Below are positions 1-8,000 of a stretch of DNA of 11,448 nt, in pieces. The notes under the pieces were generated by a model that worked only from the letters and a program-made list of their open reading frames with translations, made no database searches and was not told where the DNA came from. The DNA lies in assembly GCA_009784145.1 (NCBI GenBank), contig WRCI01000040.1, positions 1-11,448 on the forward strand, given 5' to 3'. Both the position numbers and the translations under genes were made by a program. The stretch comes from Methanobrevibacter sp. (GTDB lineage: Archaea > Methanobacteriota > Methanobacteria > Methanobacteriales > Methanobacteriaceae). Every line of letters starts with the position of its first letter. Position 1 is the stretch's first letter.

Positions 1-128
1 ATATTTTTAACATAACCTTAATTATATAAACTTAATTTATATATTATATAAAATTAATTATATAAAATACCTTTATTATTTTAATAATCCTTATTCTAAT
101 ACTTATACATTTATTATTTTTATAATCC
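1..128. other. AT-rich intergenic segment downstream of aspartate kinase
   Basis: No gene is visible here. The stretch is almost entirely A and T, and apart from the repeat that runs into the aspartate kinase 3' end I see no structured element. No clear T-tract terminator for the minus-strand kinase gene stands out, because its sense strand would need runs of A on the plus strand and there are none longer than four. Confidence 0.6.
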
Positions 129-142
129 TTATTCTAATGCTT
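72..142. repeat. Tandem duplication (38-bp period) across the aspartate kinase stop codon
   Basis: Positions 72-104 and 110-142 match at 31 of 33 bases by hand alignment, differing only at the 12th and 30th base. Both share the core AATCCTTATTCTAAT. The right copy contains the end of the aspartate kinase coding sequence (Ala-Leu-Glu-stop, stop at 129-131). The left copy lies in the 3' untranslated region. It looks like a slippage or unequal-exchange duplication of the gene tail that left the reading frame intact. Confidence 0.8.
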
Positions 143-1349
143 TTTTTGCAAATTCATATGCCTTTTTACCATCTTCCCAATCTACAAATAAAACAACTGC
201 TGTTTGAGAAGATGAAATTTCGACAATATTTATATTATTCTCTCTTAATGGATCAGTTATATCAGAAATTATACCCGGAGTTTCAATAAAATCAGGGCTA
301 ACAAGAGTTATCATAGCTATTTCTTTACCTAATGAAAGAGAGCTAAGTTCTTCACTATCAACAACTATTTCATGTAATAAATGATATGCTTCAACTGAAT
401 CTTTATTGTTAAGAAAAGTTGTTATAGAATTCTGACCTGCAGATATACCCAATATATTAATATCATTTTTAGCTAAAATTGAAGTTAATTTCGAAAGAAT
501 GCCTGGTTTTTTAAGCATAGCATCTCCTACAATAGCTACTACAGATATTGGTTCAGGATATAATGTTGTAGTTTTCATCATTTCACCTTCAAAGGGTCCT
601 ACAATAGTAGTCCCAGGATTAGATAAATCACCATTTTCATAGCTAATAATCTTTGCACTTATTTTAGGATCTTTATATTTTAATGCATAAGGATGTAATA
701 CTTGGGCTCCATGAGTAGCTAAATCCCTCATTTCTTCAACAGAAATTTTATCAAGTTTTTCAGCACACTCTATTTTATTAGGATCAGTGGACATTACTCC
801 ATCAACATCAGTAACAATAATCACTTCATCAGCTTTTAAGCAATGACCTAAGAAAAAAGCAGTAATATCACTTCCTCCTCTTCCAAGAGTTGTGATTTCT
901 CCATCAGATCCTTTACCTAAAAATCCACAAACTACAGGAATGATTCCTTGATTAGTCATTTTTATTAATTCTTTACTCACTAATTCAGAAGTTGAAAAAT
1001 CAATTTTAGCATCAAGAAAATTACTATTAGTAATAATTGGCCAATTATCATTAAAAGGATCCATGTATTCAGATTTTACACCAAGGGATTCAATGACAGA
1101 AGACATAACTCTAACACTAGTCATTTCACCCATAGATAATATTTCCGCCATTTGTTTATCAGTAACATTAGAATCAACAGAATCTTCAACAACCTTTATA
1201 AAATCATCAGTTGTTTTATTAATTGCAGATACTACTACAACAACCTTATTTCCCTTCATATATTCATTAACAACTGATTGAGCTGCTTTTCTTATCTTTT
1301 CACCATTTCCTATTGAAGTTCCACCGAATTTAGCTACCATTAGTTCCAC
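129..1349 (-). CDS. Aspartate kinase (aspartokinase) with two C-terminal ACT domains
   Basis: Phosphorylates L-aspartate with ATP, the first step of the cytoplasmic pathway to lysine, threonine and methionine. Numbered from the GTG at 1349 (406 aa): KFGGTS at 7-12 (nucleotide/aspartate site), LSMGE at 71-75, GRGGSD at 156-161, [11 protein letters not shown] at 180-190 and HGAQVLHP at 213-220, all aspartokinase signatures. Two ACT domains follow (about 268-330 and 344-406), so feedback inhibition by lysine or threonine is likely, though the effector cannot be read here. The length suits a stand-alone archaeal enzyme with no homoserine dehydrogenase fusion. The start is uncertain. In-frame starts are GTG 1358, GTG 1349 and ATG 1340. 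I prefer 1349: it gives [10 protein letters not shown], close to what I recall of related N-termini, and has GTGA 5 nt upstream. The family is certain. No other amino-acid gene is in the window. Confidence 0.95.
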   Translation of the reverse strand: MELMVAKFGGTSIGNGEKIRKAAQSVVNEYMKGNKVVVVVSAINKTTDDFIKVVEDSVDSNVTDKQMAEILSMGEMTSVRVMSSVIESLGVKSEYMDPFNDNWPIITNSNFLDAKIDFSTSELVSKELIKMTNQGIIPVVCGFLGKGSDGEITTLGRGGSDITAFFLGHCLKADEVIIVTDVDGVMSTDPNKIECAEKLDKISVEEMRDLATHGAQVLHPYALKYKDPKISAKIISYENGDLSNPGTTIVGPFEGEMMKTTTLYPEPISVVAIVGDAMLKKPGILSKLTSILAKNDINILGISAGQNSITTFLNNKDSVEAYHLLHEIVVDSEELSSLSLGKEIAMITLVSPDFIETPGIISDITDPLRENNINIVEISSSQTAVVLFVDWEDGKKAYEFAKKALE

Positions 1350-1358
1350 TAGCTTCAC

Positions 1359-1620
1359 GACCTATATATTGAGTTTTTTTTTACTTAAGAATTTTATTCT
1401 CTAAATATTAATTTTTGATAATAATTATAAATATTTAAATTCTCATTAATATAATTAATTATTTTTTAAATATAATATCTTTTTAAATATTAATTATTTT
1501 TTATTCAAAATTATAATATTATTTTACTAATTATATATTATTATTTTACTAAATTATAATATTATTCTATAAAATTATATTTAATTATATAAATTATCTA
1601 TTAATTTATATATTTATAAT
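1359..1620. other. AT-rich intergenic region upstream of aspartate kinase, with short direct repeats
   Basis: This is the left part of a gap of more than 400 bp between the kinase and the short ALP gene. It contains no convincing ORF and no GC-rich island that would suggest a structured RNA. Short direct repeats are visible: TATTATTTTACTAA at 1517-1530 and 1539-1552, and AAATTATAATATTATT at 1508-1523 and 1551-1566 (43-bp period). Several TATA-like stretches read toward the kinase, for example near 1422-1440 (minus-strand AAATATTTATAATTA) and 1363-1369. The latter would place transcription start almost at the ATG at 1340. Composition is too skewed to choose between them. Confidence 0.5.
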
Positions 1621-1630
1621 AAAAAAATAA

Positions 1631-1763
1631 GAAAATAAGAAAAAGGAAAAAATAAAATAAGAAAATAAGAAAAAGGAAAAAATAAAATAAGAAAATAAAA
1701 AAAAGGAAAAAATAAAATAAGAAAATAAAAAAAAGGAAAAAATAAAATAAGAAAATAAAAAAA
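1631..1763. repeat. 30-bp tandem repeat array, 4.4 copies, just after the short ALP gene
   Basis: Four consecutive 30-bp units occupy 1631-1660, 1661-1690, 1691-1720 and 1721-1750, followed by a partial unit to 1763. Each begins GAAAATAA, has AAAAAGGAAAA in the middle and ends AATAAAATAA. Units 1-2 carry G and units 3-4 carry A at unit position 9, and I see no other difference. The G/A split suggests the array grew by duplicating blocks. On the minus strand, the transcribed sense of the flanking genes, the unit reads as repeated T5-T8 tracts. Confidence 0.92.
1631..1763 (-). terminator. Probable T-tract terminator array for the short ALP gene
   Basis: Archaeal RNA polymerase can terminate at T-rich tracts on the non-template strand without a hairpin. 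The array begins 26 bp past the ALP stop codon and, read on the minus strand, presents T-runs of five to eight bases again and again over about 130 bp. Using it as a multi-copy terminator is an inference from this placement and orientation. Confidence 0.5.
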
Positions 1764-1789
1764 CAAAATAAATTATATATTCAATAATA

Positions 1790-3856
1790 TTATTTTATTC
1801 TATTTCGCGCTGATTTTCTAGATGGTAAACAAGTATTATCTCCTAAATGTCTAACTGTAAGAGACACTGGTCCTTTATATCTAAAAGTGACAGATAACTT
1901 AGCAATACCTTTATTATTAGTCATGACTTTAGTGAGTAGTTTTCCATTAGAATAAAAGTGAACAAATTTTCGTGGAATAGCTTTTTTAGTTTGAGAATTA
2001 ATAAGTTTTGCAGAAAAAGTTCCTTTTTTATTGAATTTTCCAACAAATTTAGTTATAGATACTTTAGTTTTTGCTCTAGCTACTGAAATAGATCCTACAT
2101 TTGAAGCAGCAGAATAAAAATTATCTCCTGAGAATGCAACATTCCATGATTTAACACCACCAAAATCAGTAGCAATATATGAACAAGTAGCTACACCATC
2201 CCTATTAGTTTTAACAATTCTGATACCTTTGCCACTAACAAAGAAGGAAACATCTTTCCCAACTACTGGTTTTCCATTAGCATCACGTAAAACGGCTGTT
2301 AAAGTAACAGTATTTCCAAAAGTAGTAACAATATTATTTAATGAAATAGTAGTAGGCATTTTTATATTAAATATTGTTAAAGAAGGATTTCTATCAGTAC
2401 CTGAAATGTGGAAAACATTTTGATCATTATTATTAACTACAGAAACTCTATAATCAGATTTTATATTGAAAGCAGCTACATTTCTACCATTATAATTAAT
2501 ACTTATTGTGAAATTAGGTAATTGATTAACAGCACCTTTAACACCAGTATTTAATAATAAAGTATAAACACAAGTTAATGAACTGCCAATAGCTTGTGAA
2601 AAATTAGGATTTGGACTGGTTAATCTAATTACAAAATAAGTAGAAATTTCTACATTACGTGATTTTCCAGCTATATTATTAGAACCCCACCAATTATTAT
2701 TTGCGGTTGTTTTTGAACTAGCACCTGAATTAAATACTTCTATTCCTCCAATATTTTGTGAAAAAATAGAATATTCAATATTTACATTAACAAAACCATT
2801 GTTTGCATTACTATAAACTACAGTACCAAAACCTGTTGATATGACACCACCTACAGTATTTCTCACAGAATTTCCAGAAAATACACAAGATTTTATTACA
2901 TTATTAACTGTACTAGCCCCATTACCTCCATCAAAATTATAAATGGCACCACCATAACCACCATTTGCAGCATTATTTGAAAAAGTTGAACCTGCCACAT
3001 TGACAATAATTATATTAGAACTTAAATCAGCACTACCATAATTGTATATTGCACCACCTCTAACAGCAGCAACATTAGCATCAAAGTTAGAGTTAAGTAT
3101 ATTAAGTTCAATAATATTTAAACTTCCACTATAACCACCATAATTATAAATTGCTCCTCCACCTGCTCCAGTAGTAGTACTAAGAGCTCTATTATTTATA
3201 AACCTAGAATTTGAAATAGTGAATTTAATTTCATTACGACTGTTATAAGCTCCTCCACTATTATAAATTGCTCCTCCACTACTAGCAGAGTTGCCATTAA
3301 ATACACAGTTAGTTATAGTATAATGTATTATATTAGAAGTACCTCCATCTAATAATCCTTTAGTATAGATTACTCCCCCATAACCTGAAGCCATATTGTT
3401 ATTAAAATAACAATTAACGAGAGTTATAGAGCCAGACCCTTCATTATAAATTGCTGCACCATTAGAAGAAGTTCTAGCATTGATAATTTGCAGATTAATA
3501 AGGTTTAAATTTGCTCTATCTCTAACTAAAAAGATTGAATTAATACCTCCACCATTAATAGTAGTTGTGTCTCTATTTTTACCAGTAATAGTCACAGTTT
3601 TACCAGTTTCTATTGTAATTTTAGTATTATTATCACCAAAATATGTACCTTCAGCTAAATTAATATTAATGGTATTAGATTCACTTTTTAATGCTTCTTT
3701 AATACCTCCTGCTGATTGAGGATTTAGGCTTGTATCTGCAGCAAAAACAGTACTTAAATTAATCATGGATAAAATCATAATTCCTATGATGATTACTATA
3801 AAAGTTAATAAAAACCTATAATTGTTTCTTTTTAAACCATTACTCAATTCAAACAT
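1790..3856 (-). CDS. Adhesin-like surface protein: beta-helix plus Ig-like and basic C-terminal domains
   Basis: Predicted exported cell-surface protein, 688 aa from the ATG at 3856. I chose that start because AAGGGA lies 5 nt upstream and it gives a normal signal peptide: Lys/Arg-containing N-region, hydrophobic core at about residues 15-34, and a VFA/AD cleavage site after residue 39. An upstream ATG at 3913 only adds 19 unlikely residues. Residues about 41-385 form a right-handed beta-helix with an N-terminal cap (INLAEGTYFG...TGKTVTITG) and about eight coils with CxF/SxF...GGAIYN signatures, each lengthened by variable loops. NNWWG at 387-391 closes the helix. A linker, an Ig-like domain (about 500-594) and a very basic C-terminal domain (595-688, roughly 23 K/R to one D) follow. 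There is no LPXTG motif or C-terminal membrane helix. The exact ligand is unknown. It is a shorter paralog of the neighbouring giant ALP. Confidence 0.88.
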   Translation of the reverse strand: MFELSNGLKRNNYRFLLTFIVIIIGIMILSMINLSTVFAADTSLNPQSAGGIKEALKSESNTININLAEGTYFGDNNTKITIETGKTVTITGKNRDTTTINGGGINSIFLVRDRANLNLINLQIINARTSSNGAAIYNEGSGSITLVNCYFNNNMASGYGGVIYTKGLLDGGTSNIIHYTITNCVFNGNSASSGGAIYNSGGAYNSRNEIKFTISNSRFINNRALSTTTGAGGGAIYNYGGYSGSLNIIELNILNSNFDANVAAVRGGAIYNYGSADLSSNIIIVNVAGSTFSNNAANGGYGGAIYNFDGGNGASTVNNVIKSCVFSGNSVRNTVGGVISTGFGTVVYSNANNGFVNVNIEYSIFSQNIGGIEVFNSGASSKTTANNNWWGSNNIAGKSRNVEISTYFVIRLTSPNPNFSQAIGSSLTCVYTLLLNTGVKGAVNQLPNFTISINYNGRNVAAFNIKSDYRVSVVNNNDQNVFHISGTDRNPSLTIFNIKMPTTISLNNIVTTFGNTVTLTAVLRDANGKPVVGKDVSFFVSGKGIRIVKTNRDGVATCSYIATDFGGVKSWNVAFSGDNFYSAASNVGSISVARAKTKVSITKFVGKFNKKGTFSAKLINSQTKKAIPRKFVHFYSNGKLLTKVMTNNKGIAKLSVTFRYKGPVSLTVRHLGDNTCLPSRKSARNRIK

Positions 3857-3861
3857 TTTAG

Positions 3862-3867
3862 TCCCTT
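3862..3867 (-). promoter_or_regulatory. Ribosome binding site deciding the short ALP start
   Basis: The minus strand reads AAGGGA, 5 nt upstream of the ATG at 3856. It is the only Shine-Dalgarno-like purine motif near the two candidate starts and supports the shorter, signal-peptide-first form. Confidence 0.6.
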
Positions 3868-3913
3868 CATTGAAATTATACTTAATCCATATTATGAATA
3901 TTATATTATACAT

Positions 3914-4134
3914 TTTATATTCTTTATAGTATATCCTATATTTTTATATATTATACATTCTATATTATAAGTTTTATTATATTATACTATTACTATAATA
4001 CAATATAAGATTATACATATAATATTTTTTATATATATAATATTATATATTATTATAATTCAATTTTATATATCTAATATTGTAATTTTAATATCTATAT
4101 TATCAATAATCTCAATTTAGCTTTAACATAATTT
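3914..4134. other. Extremely AT-rich gap between the repressor and short ALP genes
   Basis: The segment is made almost only of A and T, with many overlapping TATA-like words (for example minus-strand AAAACTTATAATATA, about 3961-3975). The short ALP promoter is probably inside it, 50-150 bp upstream of the ATG, but no single element can be chosen. No ORF, hairpin with GC stem or A-run terminator for the repressor is visible. Confidence 0.45.
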
Positions 4135-4150
4135 TTAACATATTTTAACA
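4122..4150. repeat. Short imperfect triplication across the repressor stop codon
   Basis: The minus strand carries TGTTAAA three times, 10-14 bp apart, with the middle copy containing the repressor stop (4135-4137) after Lys-Ile-Cys. In sequence this AT-rich the pattern could arise by chance. It is listed because two other genes here carry clearer stop-spanning duplications. Confidence 0.4.
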
Positions 4151-4851
4151 AAGACATTATTAGCTATATATCGAGGTATTTTAACTTTAGAATTATTTAT
4201 ATAAATAGATAAATGATCTTCTATCTCATCAAATTCTTCAACATAAATTAATGTTCCAATAGCTATTCCTAAACTCATTAGTTGTTTTAAAACATTTGAG
4301 TCTCCTCTAATAAATAAAACTTCTCCTTTTTCATTTCTATGTAGTTGAGAAATTAAAACTAAATTCTCATCTCTTATACCTATTTCTTCAATATCATTTT
4401 CATTATCAATACAATCTTGACAAGTCTTAAAATCTAAATCACATGGAGGAATTGGTTTTTCATCTGGACATAGATTAGGATAATTTAAAATATGACACAT
4501 AGCTCTTTCAGCTTCATCTGAAAGAGAATGTTCCATATCACAAGCTTGAATATGAACGTTTTCTTTTTTTATATGTAAAATTTCTGTTAAAAATTTTTCA
4601 AGAATTCTATGTTTTCTTGTGATTTTTTGAGCAACTTTAAATCCCTTATCTGAAAGATAAGCTCCTTTATAAGGGATATAGTTAATATAATCTAAATCTT
4701 CAAGCTTTTTAAGCATTTGAGTAACGCTTCCAGGAGCAATTCCTAAATGATTAGATAAAGTTGTAGTTGAAACTTGGCTATCTTTATTACCATATTTATA
4801 AAGTACTTCTAAATATTCTTCTATATTTTCACTTAAATCTTTATTTGCCAT
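4135..4851 (-). CDS. DtxR/IdeR/MntR-family metal-dependent transcriptional repressor with FeoA-like domain
   Basis: Predicted cytoplasmic dimeric repressor that binds DNA when loaded with Fe(II) or Mn(II). Its 238 residues contain a winged helix-turn-helix (about 8-73; STTTLSNHLGIAPGSVTQ is the recognition region), a dimerisation and metal domain (about 75-138) and a FeoA/SH3-like domain (about 160-238). By alignment to DtxR from memory, H81, E85, H100, C104, E107 and H108 (VHIQACDMEH) match DtxR H79, E83, H98, C102, E105 and H106. E12 and E15 take the positions of MntR D8 and E11, where DtxR has Met10. The Cys favours iron, while E12/E15 resemble manganese sensors. Four further Cys (C128, C137, C144, C147) lie between the last two domains, which is unusual. 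It has its own promoter-like element and sits between two adhesin genes. Target genes are unknown, and autoregulation is common in the family. Confidence 0.92.
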   Translation of the reverse strand: MANKDLSENIEEYLEVLYKYGNKDSQVSTTTLSNHLGIAPGSVTQMLKKLEDLDYINYIPYKGAYLSDKGFKVAQKITRKHRILEKFLTEILHIKKENVHIQACDMEHSLSDEAERAMCHILNYPNLCPDEKPIPPCDLDFKTCQDCIDNENDIEEIGIRDENLVLISQLHRNEKGEVLFIRGDSNVLKQLMSLGIAIGTLIYVEEFDEIEDHLSIYINNSKVKIPRYIANNVFVKIC

Positions 4852-4862
4852 GAATTCATAGT

Positions 4863-4866
4863 CTCC
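4863..4866 (-). promoter_or_regulatory. Ribosome binding site of the repressor gene
   Basis: Minus-strand GGAG lies 11 nt upstream of the ATG at 4851. The spacing is somewhat long, but it is the only purine motif there. A nearer ATG 8 nt upstream of the start is out of frame. Confidence 0.45.
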
Positions 4867-4900
4867 AAGAAATATTTAAACCAACAAATGGCAAATGATT

Positions 4901-4912
4901 ATAAATATATTA
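4901..4912 (-). promoter_or_regulatory. Probable TATA box of the repressor gene
   Basis: Minus-strand TAATATATTTAT, 50-61 bp upstream of the ATG, resembles an archaeal TATA box. A start of transcription about 25 bp downstream would leave a leader of roughly 30 nt that contains the GGAG. I did not find a convincing dyad operator overlapping it. Confidence 0.45.
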
Positions 4913-4936
4913 ATTCAAAGGTTAAAAATACACTCT

Positions 4937-4950
4937 AAAAAAATAAAGAA
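4937..4950 (-). terminator. Probable T-tract terminator of the giant ALP gene
   Basis: Read on the minus strand, the segment is TTCTTTATTTTTTT, 48-61 bp past the stop at 4998, and it precedes the repressor promoter. A T-rich non-template tract without a hairpin suits archaeal termination. This is assigned by position and composition only. Confidence 0.45.
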
Positions 4951-4971
4951 TAATGATTCAATAAAAGAAAC

Positions 4972-5021
4972 ATTATTTAATTCTTACTTTTTTAGAATTA
5001 TTTAATTCTTACTTTTTTAGA
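4972..5021. repeat. Perfect 25-bp tandem duplication across the giant ALP stop codon
   Basis: Positions 4972-4996 and 4997-5021 are identical over 25 bases (each begins ATTATTTAATTC and ends TTTTTTAGA). The right copy encodes the last residues Lys-Lys-Val-Arg-Ile-Lys and the stop (4998-5000). The left copy lies just after the stop. Because 25 is not a multiple of three, the extra copy is harmless only because it falls after the stop. Confidence 0.9.
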
Positions 5022-8000
5022 TTTATTAGTTTTAATATGTAATTTACTACCTTTAAATACAGCTTTTACAGATGCAGATCCTCTAACTTTTATTAATGGT
5101 TTGAGAGTAGCTTGACCTTTACTGTTAGTCTGTGATTTACCTACATATTTACCTTTAATATAGAAACGTATAGTTTGTTTAGTTACTGCTTTTTTAGAAT
5201 TATCTTTAACAGTTACTCTAACAAGACCTCGTTTATTGAATTTTCCTGAGAATTTAGAAATTTTAATAGTTGTCTTAGTCTTGGATACTTTCATTACATG
5301 ATTTGCATTTCTAGCATTGAAAGAATGGTCTGCAGTAAATGAAGCTGATACTTTATGATTACCAACAGTCGTAGGAGTATATCTGAAAGTAGCTACACCA
5401 TTTTTATCAGTAATTGCAGAACCAATTAAGTTACCTTTGACATAGAAGTAAACATATTTATTAGCAATTACTTTTCCAAATTGATCTTTTAAAGTAGCTC
5501 TTAATACAGTTGCCTTATTGTAAGTACTACTAACTTTAGTAACAACAATACTAGGAGTCTGTTTAATTACTCTATATTTAAGAGTTTGAGGTTCTCCATT
5601 TAATTCTAATCTTGCAGTGACTGTTAATGCATCTCCTGCAACAGCAGATACATAAGATAATACTTGAGAAATTCTACAATCAAAGTTAAGAACCTGATGA
5701 TTAGGTAAAGTAATATGAGCTTCATAATATGGGAATCTAGATATATCTCCTCGATTAGTAGTTCCATTTAAATAAAAGTTATAATTGTAAGTAAATGCTT
5801 GTAAAGTAGTAATAGTCTTACCATTAAGAGCAGAAGTCAAAGTCATAGTGTAATAATTATTTATTTTCACATTAAAATTCTTAATATCAGAAAACTTATT
5901 AGTTCCCCACCAATTATAATCTGCAACAATTGGAGTAGTACTATAAATTGAATTGCTTAAGATATCTTTATTATCAACTATTACACAGTAATTTATTGCG
6001 ACATTTGCACCAGTAGAATATATAGCTCCACCATTACCACGTAATGCCAAATTATTAATAATTTGAGAGCCTTCTATGGACATAGAAGAATTATTATTAT
6101 AAATAGCCCCACCATCATTATTTGCATAGTTATTAAAGAGATAAGTATCAATAATATAAAGTGAAGCATTTCCAGTGTTAAATATAGCTCCACCACTACC
6201 ATTATTTGCTTTATTATCTTTAAAGAAAGACTCTTTTGTTATATTAATATTTCCTTCATTATATATAGCTCCACCATGACCCACTAAACCAATACTAGAA
6301 TTACCCTGTGCAATATTTGAATCGAAATTAGAGATTGCAATATTTACGGTTCCATTACCATTGTAAATAGCTCCACCTCTTATAACAGCAGTATTAGCAG
6401 TAAATCGACAATTTTCAACACGTAAAGTTCCATTATTAGTAGTATGTATAGCACCACCATAATTACCTGCACTGTTTGAAATGAAATTTGATGTGTATAT
6501 CTGTACCTCACAATTAATTTTAGCTATTGCTCCACCATTTGTAGTTGCAGAATTATTTTCAAAATTACAGTTATCTATTCTAATATAATTCTCAAATTTC
6601 ACACTACTATTACCATAACCATTACCATCATTAATAGAATAAATGGCTCCTCCAACATTAGCAACATCATTTGAGAAATAACTATTATTTACAATTATAT
6701 GACCATCATTATTGAAAATAGATCCTCCATTGCCATTAATAGCAGAGTTACGAGTAAATGTTGATGATTTAATATCAAATAGACCTAAACCTAAATTAAC
6801 TACAGCACCACCATTTCCATTAATAGCATGATTATCAGAGAATATAGAATTGACAATGTTAACATTACCATTACTACTAGCATATACAGCACCCCCACCA
6901 GGAGCAGTAGGAATACTAGTAAAATTAGTACCATTTACATAGTTGTTAGTAAAGTTAGAATTGAAAATATTTACTGTTCCATCATCAGCAAGAATTGCTC
7001 CACCTCTTGAAAGAGCATGATTAGAATCGAATAAACATCCTCTAATAGTAAGATCGCCACCACCAAAGTTGTGAATAGCTCCACCATTACTTTGAGCAGT
7101 ACCAGCAGCATAATTTCCAATAAATCTAGAATCAATTAAATTAATAGTAGCATTATTATTACAAATAGCACCTGCCATAGATCCACCTATATTTTCAGTG
7201 AAATTAGATCTATAAACATTGACTTCGCCTCCATGCTCAATAGCTATAGCTCCACCACCTGCCATTCTAATTGAATTTTTAGTGAAATAAGAATCCATAA
7301 TATTGACCATACCTCCACCTTTAACAAATACAGCTCCACCTTTATAATTATCTATATGATTATCATAAAATTGAGAATTTGAAATATTGACAGAAGCATC
7401 AGAAACATGGACTGCTCCTCCACCATATCCATTATGATTAGGACCAACAATATTATTTATACCCCACGCAGAATTGTTAGTAAAAATAGAGTTACTTATA
7501 CTTACAAAACCACCATTATCAGCAACTATTGCCCCACCATAAGAATTATTAGTCATATTAACATAGTTATTAGTAAAGTTAGAATCCCTAATATATACTA
7601 GACCAGTTTGAGCAAGAATTGCCCCTCCTGCAACATAAGCATGATTATCTTCAAATAAAGAGCCTGTTACATTAAGGTTACCTCCATTATAGTTGTGAAT
7701 AGCTCCACCACTGCCAGTAATATTATTAATAACATAATTTCTAATAAACAAAGAATCTCTTATATTAAGATCACCATTATTATTACAAATAGCCCCAGCC
7801 ATACGTCCACCAATATTTTCAGTAAAGTTACATCTAATAACATTAGTTATAGAACCTTGACCTTCTATAGCTACAGCTCCACCACCAAGATAATCTATAG
7901 AGTTTTTAGTGAAGTAAGAATCCATAATATTAACAATACCTCCACCCTTAACAAATACAGCTCCACCTTTATACTCTTTCATTACATTACCTATAAATTG

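Noticed and set aside
1359..1620. A riboswitch or small RNA in the long gap before aspartate kinase, such as a lysine-type leader.
   Set aside because: The region has almost no G or C and no stem that could fold stably. A lysine riboswitch would need conserved GC-containing helices.
1631..1763. CRISPR array, considered because of regular 30-bp repeats.
   Set aside because: The units are directly adjacent with no unique spacers, are low-complexity A-rich sequence, and no cas gene is near. It is a simple tandem repeat.
3856..3913. The upstream ATG at 3913 as the start of the short ALP.
   Set aside because: It adds 19 hydrophobic and charged residues ahead of a complete signal peptide and has no ribosome binding site, whereas the ATG at 3856 has AAGGGA at 5 nt.
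4866..4922. A DtxR-type operator dyad around AAATATTT (4870-4877) upstream of the repressor.
   Set aside because: The flanks (TTGG on one side, CTTGG on the other) form a mirror rather than an inverted repeat, and AAATATTT is expected by chance in this composition.
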